Assembly (NCBI GenBank): GCA_016935435.1
Contig: JAFGQZ010000105.1
Location: forward strand, 1 to 46,323
DNA length: 46,323 bases
From: Bacteroidales bacterium
GTDB taxonomy: Bacteria; Bacteroidota; Bacteroidia; Bacteroidales; UBA10428
Direction of reading: 5' to 3'
Made by a program: the position numbers and the translations under genes. Shown here in pieces: positions 41,930 through 46,323 of the stretch (the stretch's first letter is position 1; each line of letters starts with the position of its first letter). The notes under the pieces are model-generated. The model worked only from the letters and a program-made list of their open reading frames with translations. It did no database searches and had not been told where the DNA came from.

Positions 41930-43273
41930 ATGAACTTAGAAGAACTAACGGCAGTATCGCCAATTGATGGCAGGTACAGGAACAAAACAGAAGAATTAAG
42001 CAGCTATTTTTCGGAATTTGGCTTAATAAAATACCGTGTACGGGTAGAAATTGAGTATTTCATTGCCCTGTGCATGTTTAAGCTGCCACAACTTTCGGGT
42101 TTTGACAAGAACAACTTCGATGCCCTGCGGAACATTTACACCAACTTCTCCCTGGCCGATGCCAACGAGGTAAAGGAATTCGAAAAACAAACCAACCACG
42201 ATGTAAAAGCTGTTGAGTATTTCATCAAAAAGAAGTTCGACCAGTTGGGAATGCAGCAATACAAAGAGTTTATCCACTTCGGGCTTACATCGCAAGATAT
42301 AAATAACACAGCAGTGCCGCTCTCATATAAAGAAGCCCTGCACGATGCTTATTTCCCCCTTGCCGGAAAAGTGCTCGACAAAATAATTTCGCTGGCCGAA
42401 GAATGGAAAGACATACCCATGCTGGCACGCACACACGGGCAGCCAGCCTCCCCTACCCGCCTGGGCAAAGAGCTTAAAGTATTTGCCGAAAGGCTAACCA
42501 CACAAATTGGTCAATTGCGCCAATTGCCTGTATCCGCAAAATTCGGTGGGGCAACAGGTAATTTCAATGCCCACCACGTTGCCTATCCGCAAATCGACTG
42601 GGCTGAATTTGGCAATGCCTTTGTAAACCATGTGTTAGGGCTCGACCGGCAACAAACCACAACACAAATCGAACATTACGACAACCTCGCCGCTTCTTTC
42701 GACAACCTGGCGCGCATAAACACAATACTTATTGATTTCTGCCGCGATTTGTGGACTTATATTTCAATGGATTATTTCAAACAAAGAATTAAGGCAGGCG
42801 AAGTAGGTTCTTCGGCCATGCCACATAAAGTAAACCCTATCGATTTTGAAAATGCCGAAGGAAATTTTGGCATTGCCAATGCCATTTATAATCATCTCTC
42901 GGCAAAACTGCCTGTATCGAGGCTTCAGCGCGACCTCACCGACTCCACTGTGCTAAGGAACATTGGTATGCCCCTTGCTCACACGTTTATTGCACTGAAA
43001 TCGATGCAAAAAGGCATGGAAAAATTATTGCTCAACCATGAAAAACTGGAAAAAGACCTGGAAGACAACTGGATAGTTGTTGCCGAGGCTATTCAAACTA
43101 TTCTGCGGCGCGAAGGATACCCTAACCCATACGAAGCCTTACGCGATTTAACCCGTACCAACCAGAAAATGGGACATAACGAAATTGCTGCCTTTATCGA
43201 TTCGCTCAATATTGCTCAAAGTGTTAAAGAAGAATTGAAAAACATTACCCCTTTTAACTATACCGGTATCTGA
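41930..43273 (+). CDS. purB: Adenylosuccinate lyase
   Basis: This 447-residue enzyme of the fumarase/aspartase superfamily removes fumarate from SAICAR and from adenylosuccinate in purine synthesis. It starts with LTAVSPIDGRYRN as in E. coli PurB, then shows VKAVEYFIKK, FGLTSQDINNTAVPL, RTHGQPASPTRLGKE, GGATGNFNAH and the flexible signature loop GSSAMPHKVNPIDFENAEGN carrying the catalytic serine. Length and motifs match the E. coli type (456 residues) rather than the shorter Bacillus type. ATG 41930 is preferred to 41888 because of the promoter box between them. It lies 2 bp before the GT25 gene, so the two are co-transcribed. Confidence 0.96.
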   Translation: MNLEELTAVSPIDGRYRNKTEELSSYFSEFGLIKYRVRVEIEYFIALCMFKLPQLSGFDKNNFDALRNIYTNFSLADANEVKEFEKQTNHDVKAVEYFIKKKFDQLGMQQYKEFIHFGLTSQDINNTAVPLSYKEALHDAYFPLAGKVLDKIISLAEEWKDIPMLARTHGQPASPTRLGKELKVFAERLTTQIGQLRQLPVSAKFGGATGNFNAHHVAYPQIDWAEFGNAFVNHVLGLDRQQTTTQIEHYDNLAASFDNLARINTILIDFCRDLWTYISMDYFKQRIKAGEVGSSAMPHKVNPIDFENAEGNFGIANAIYNHLSAKLPVSRLQRDLTDSTVLRNIGMPLAHTFIALKSMQKGMEKLLLNHEKLEKDLEDNWIVVAEAIQTILRREGYPNPYEALRDLTRTNQKMGHNEIAAFIDSLNIAQSVKEELKNITPFNYTGI

Positions 43274-43275
43274 TC

Positions 43276-44013
43276 ATGTCGAAATTAAACGTGTCAAAAG
43301 TTTTTGTGCTTCATGTTAAAAAGGGTTACGAAAACAGGCTTGAATCGATAAAAAAACAATTCGGGCAAATGGGCATCGACTTCGAACTGATTCTCGATGG
43401 CGATATCCCTGATATTAACCAGTACTACCTTGACCGATACTTCAGGGATGAAATTAAAGAGAAGGTAAATGCTGTAACATCATGTACTTTAAAGCATATA
43501 CTTGCCTACGAAGAGGTTGTAAAAAACAATTATAAAGATTGCCTGATTTTCGAAGACGATATTTTTCTAACCCCCGATTTTATTGAGGTTTTTAATGAAA
43601 CAATGGATGAAATTAAGAATAGGCAAGATATTGACGAAAAAAGGGTTTTTATTTCCTACGAAAATTCAAGGATGAAGCTTATTCCTGTAAGCCAAAGGAT
43701 TTCAGGCCAACATTTATATCGTGCCAATTCCACACGGTATGCAGGAGCTTATTATACCACACTCGATGTAGCCAAATCGATTGTTAAACATACACTCGAA
43801 AATAAATGCGAGATTGTTAGCGACTGGTACCTTACAGAGCATCAGGACGATTTCGGCATGCACATTTATTGGTGCCACCCGCCTATTGCCGAGCAGGGAA
43901 GCCATAGCGGCAGGTTCGATTCGGGTTTGAATAAAAAAAGGGCTGGAATATACAGGCAAATAGCATGGAATGCCCAAAAGATTTATAAATCATTAGTAAT
44001 ACGTTTCAAATAG
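43276..44013 (+). CDS. Glycosyltransferase family 25 (LPS-type)
   Basis: This 245-residue GT-A-like enzyme begins KVFVLHVKKGYENRLESIKKQF, the family pattern of R-x-x-x-x-x-x-Q. AVTSCTLKHILAYEEVVKNNYKDCLIFEDDIFLTP carries the E-D-D metal/nucleotide-sugar site near 92-94. GAYYTTLDVAKSIV and DWYLTEH follow in the acceptor half. Family 25 enzymes add galactose or glucose to lipooligosaccharide cores. It is 2 bp behind purB and 54 bp before the MsbA-like exporter, which would be a natural partner for LPS assembly. The substrate cannot be told from the sequence. Confidence 0.87.
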   Translation: MSKLNVSKVFVLHVKKGYENRLESIKKQFGQMGIDFELILDGDIPDINQYYLDRYFRDEIKEKVNAVTSCTLKHILAYEEVVKNNYKDCLIFEDDIFLTPDFIEVFNETMDEIKNRQDIDEKRVFISYENSRMKLIPVSQRISGQHLYRANSTRYAGAYYTTLDVAKSIVKHTLENKCEIVSDWYLTEHQDDFGMHIYWCHPPIAEQGSHSGRFDSGLNKKRAGIYRQIAWNAQKIYKSLVIRFK

Positions 44014-44067
44014 TATAGTTAATTGCCAGATAATCGGCACCAAAACATACAAGAACAATAGACCATT

Positions 44068-45888
44068 ATGTTTAAAAAAGTTGTCCGTATATTGCACTTT
44101 GCCTTGCCATACAAGGCCAATGTTACATTTGTGTTCATTTTCCATTTGTTGTCATCGGTTTTCTCTGTTTTTTCATTATCGATGATTATCCCGTTTCTCA
44201 GCATATTGTTCGGACAGTTTCCAAAAGTAACCGAACCTGTGCCATTTGCACTAAACTACGACTCGATAGTAACCAACTTTTCGTATTATATTAGCAACCT
44301 TATCGACTCAAAAGGCGATTTAGCTGCACTTGGTGCAATAAGCGTAGGGGTTTTAATGTTGTTTTTTTTGAAAAACCTTGCGCACTACCTGGCATCGTAC
44401 AACATGTCGCCGGTAACTACCGGAGTTGTCTGCGACCTGCGCAATGCCCTTTACCAAAAAACCTTGCACCTGCCTCTAGGGTATTATTCAGAAGAACGAA
44501 AAGGCGATTTAATTGCACGTGTCAGCAACGATGTGCTTGAAGTTGAAGTTTCGGTGCTTCGCTCACTGGAGCTTATTTTCAGGGACCCCCTGCTGATAAT
44601 CATTTATCTGTCAACCTTAATTGTATTAAGCCCACAGTTAACCGGGCTGGTACTGCTTATGATATTGCTTACTGCCTTAATAATCGGAAGAATCGGGCGT
44701 ACCCTAAGAAAAACCTCTGTAAAAGTACAGAACCAGCTTGGCTTCCTGCTCTCGCTTTTCGAAGAAACCCTCGGGGGGTTGAAAATAATAAAGTCGTTCA
44801 ATGCCGAAAACAAATCGGAACAACGGTTCAGGGATTCCAACAATGTATTTCGCCGCCTGGTAATTAAAATGTGGCGGAGGAGGGATTTGGCATCGCCGAT
44901 GAGTGAATTTCTAGGGGCAGTAGTTGTGGTTATAATAATATATATTGGCGGACGGATTGTGCTGGCAGAAAACGGAGCTTTAAAACCGGCAACACTTATT
45001 GGTTACCTGGTAATTTTCTCACAGATTATACAGCCCGCAAAATCCCTATCGCAATCGTATTATAATATACTTAAAGGCTATGCATCCATCGAACGGATTA
45101 ACAAAATACTACATGCCGACAACCCCATTACCAATGTACCTAAACCTGTTGAAGCACAATCATTTAATCAGTCCATTGAGTATAAAAACGTAAATTTTAA
45201 ATATGCCGAAGCACCAGTTCTAAAAAACATTAACCTTTGCATAGAGAAAGGCAAAACCATTGCCCTGGTTGGCCAGTCGGGTTCAGGAAAAACAACACTT
45301 GCCGATGTGCTTCCCCGTTTTTGGGACGTGCAGGATGGAGAAATACTTATCGACAGTATCCCGATTAAAAATATAAAACTTTCTGATTTAAGGGGATTAA
45401 TGGGCATTGTAAGCCAGGAAGCCATATTGTTTAACGACAGCTTCTTTAACAACATAGCCTTTGGCAGCGAAAACGCAACGCTTGAACAGGTAATTGCTGC
45501 TGCTAAGGTTGCCAATGCACACGACTTTATAATGGCAACAGAGAAAGGTTATGAAAGCAATGTTGGCGACAGGGGCAGCAAACTTTCGGGCGGGCAAAGG
45601 CAACGGATAAGCATTGCCCGTGCAGTGTTCAAAAACCCACCCATTCTAATTCTCGATGAGGCAACCTCGGCGCTCGACACCGAGTCGGAGTACCTGGTGC
45701 AGGAAGCCCTTACAAACCTTATGAAAAACCGCACTTCTATTGTAATTGCACACAGGCTTTCAACAATAAGAAATGCCGACACGATTTGTGTGATGCACGA
45801 AGGCAGAATTGTTGAACAGGGAACCCACGACCAACTGCTCTCATTAAGCGGTGTTTACAAGAAACTATACGAAATGCAGGTATTCTGA
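44068..45888 (+). CDS. MsbA-like ABC exporter
   Basis: This 606-residue half transporter has six membrane helices (about 15-330) fused to an ABC ATPase domain (about 365-606). The ATPase has Walker A GQSGSGKTT near 400, the Q-loop GIVSQE near 448, the signature LSGGQRQR near 506, Walker B ILILDEATSALD near 527 and the H-loop IVIAHRLST near 561. It resembles lipid-A flippases (MsbA) and multidrug exporters of the same family; the GT25 neighbour favours lipid export. ATG 44068 follows an A-rich stretch. A weak terminator lies behind it, facing the GIY-YIG gene. Confidence 0.9.
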   Translation: MFKKVVRILHFALPYKANVTFVFIFHLLSSVFSVFSLSMIIPFLSILFGQFPKVTEPVPFALNYDSIVTNFSYYISNLIDSKGDLAALGAISVGVLMLFFLKNLAHYLASYNMSPVTTGVVCDLRNALYQKTLHLPLGYYSEERKGDLIARVSNDVLEVEVSVLRSLELIFRDPLLIIIYLSTLIVLSPQLTGLVLLMILLTALIIGRIGRTLRKTSVKVQNQLGFLLSLFEETLGGLKIIKSFNAENKSEQRFRDSNNVFRRLVIKMWRRRDLASPMSEFLGAVVVVIIIYIGGRIVLAENGALKPATLIGYLVIFSQIIQPAKSLSQSYYNILKGYASIERINKILHADNPITNVPKPVEAQSFNQSIEYKNVNFKYAEAPVLKNINLCIEKGKTIALVGQSGSGKTTLADVLPRFWDVQDGEILIDSIPIKNIKLSDLRGLMGIVSQEAILFNDSFFNNIAFGSENATLEQVIAAAKVANAHDFIMATEKGYESNVGDRGSKLSGGQRQRISIARAVFKNPPILILDEATSALDTESEYLVQEALTNLMKNRTSIVIAHRLSTIRNADTICVMHEGRIVEQGTHDQLLSLSGVYKKLYEMQVF

Positions 45889-45929
45889 TATTTTTTTTAT
45901 TTAACTTATTGTATAAAGCAAAACTCGCC

Positions 45930-45958
45930 AAGATCCCTTCGTAAACCCAGGGACTTTT
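45930..45958. terminator. Weak terminator after the ABC exporter
   Basis: TCCCT (45934-45938) pairs with AGGGA (45949-45953); the stem can extend past one mismatch by three weaker pairs and is followed by TTTT. The loop has 10 nt. It lies between convergent genes. Confidence 0.45.
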
Positions 45959-46175
45959 ATAATAAGTGTTTTAGTATTAATGCCCTGCCGGAACATGATT
46001 TAAGGTATTTTTCAAAATCATAAGCTTTGTGCTTATTGGTAAATGTTGCATAAAACACCAACGACACAGGTAGCATCGATTTTATATAATTTACTTCTCC
46101 CCCATTTTGTCTTCTAATTCTTTCAGTAACATTCGATGTACAACCAGTATAATGGGTTCCGTCGGAACATGGCAA
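45957..46175 (-). CDS. GIY-YIG nuclease domain protein with a damaged start
   Basis: The frame from TTG 46175 encodes 72 residues: PCSDGTHYTGCTSNVTERIRRQ...GGEVNYIKSMLPVSLVFYATF and the final EKYLKSCSGRALILKHL, a UvrC/SLX1-like GIY-YIG domain usually of about 80-95 residues. The first strand, which supplies the GIY motif, lies upstream in the same frame as WQVYIL but has no ATG. An ATG at 46191-46189 is out of frame by one base; deleting one A of ATGGCAAG would give MAVYILPCSDG, a normal family start. So the gene either uses a rare start codon or carries a one-base insertion (or a sequencing error). The domain may act on DNA, but the function of the small family members is unknown. Confidence 0.6.
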   Translation of the reverse strand: MPCSDGTHYTGCTSNVTERIRRQNGGEVNYIKSMLPVSLVFYATFTNKHKAYDFEKYLKSCSGRALILKHLL

Positions 46176-46199
46176 AATATATACTTGCCATGTCTGATT

Positions 46200-46292
46200 T
46201 TGCAGATGGCACCCGCCGAAGCTCGCCGAACTGTCATTTTCGGGTCAAGCAAAAAAGTTGGGGAGTAAATAATCTAATGTTTACTTTGTAAA
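46200..46292. other. GC-rich block and AT-rich leader; possible mobile element end
   Basis: After the GIY-YIG region the base content changes abruptly: 46206-46234 is GC-rich with a doubled GCCGAA motif, followed by TTTTCGGGTCAAG, an A6 run and TTGGGGAG, then AT-rich sequence with TTACTTTG (46281-46288, seven of eight for a -7 box). No inverted-repeat partner can be sought because the window ends. Confidence 0.3.
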
Positions 46293-46323
46293 ATGAATTT
46301 ACAAGACATAATTAGCATTTTAC
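46293..46323 (+). CDS. Start of an unrecognised gene at the right edge
   Basis: ATG 46293 opens MNLQDIISIL before the window ends. It is 5 bp after a TTACTTTG box. Short N-termini of this look occur in some Bacteroidota transposases, but ten residues are not enough to identify it. Confidence 0.3.
   Translation, partial: MNLQDIISIL

Overview
The window looks like a chromosomal segment of a Bacteroidota bacterium, most likely of the Bacteroidales/Marinilabiliales kind. The evidence is a secreted protein ending in a type IX secretion (T9SS) sorting domain, a Reg_prop/Y_Y_Y sensor, DUF2490 and PorT-like outer-membrane barrels, a DAHP synthase fused to chorismate mutase, A-rich rather than Shine-Dalgarno-like start regions, and several exact TAnnTTTG promoter -7 elements. 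No rRNA, tRNA, CRISPR array or prophage was recognised.

Layout. 1-9940 (minus): the start of an unknown gene at the edge and a 3267-residue secreted repeat protein. 10200-15516 (plus): a stand-alone Lrp/AsnC ligand-binding (RAM) protein, sucA, and an ABC-F ATPase. 15662-17143: a membrane SpoIIE-type phosphatase. 17214-22251: an aromatic amino acid cluster, pheA - DAHP synthase/chorismate mutase - aroB - aroD - aroC. 22576-25013: sucB and a diaminopropionate ammonia-lyase. 25174-28560: a Reg_prop sensor without a recognisable output domain. 28665-33284 (minus): a compact three-gene surface-protein operon (CotH-like T9SS protein, lipoprotein, DUF2490 barrel). 33652-37135: an FMN nitronate-monooxygenase-like enzyme, a glycosyltransferase (minus) and murB. 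37122-41836 (minus): nfeD, mltG, a phosphohexomutase and an outer-membrane barrel. 41930-45888 (plus): purB, a GT25 glycosyltransferase and an MsbA-like ABC exporter. The right edge holds a GIY-YIG gene with a damaged start and what may be the end of a mobile element.

The main discovery is a complete phenylalanine transcription attenuator in front of pheA: an exact -7 element, a 19-residue leader peptide with nine Phe codons, an antiterminator strand placed directly after the leader stop codon, and a 13-bp intrinsic terminator hairpin. By position it should let charged tRNA-Phe control transcription of pheA and the DAHP synthase, aroB and aroD genes behind it.

A second unusual structure is a composite intergenic element made of two 7-bp tandem-repeat arrays plus a TTTCATTTCTTTCATT block. 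It occurs twice in direct orientation: one copy starts at the last base of the sucA stop codon and the other ends about 20 bp before the sucB start. The 9-kb ABC-F/phosphatase/aromatic segment therefore sits between two direct repeats, in a place where many bacteria have sucA and sucB side by side.
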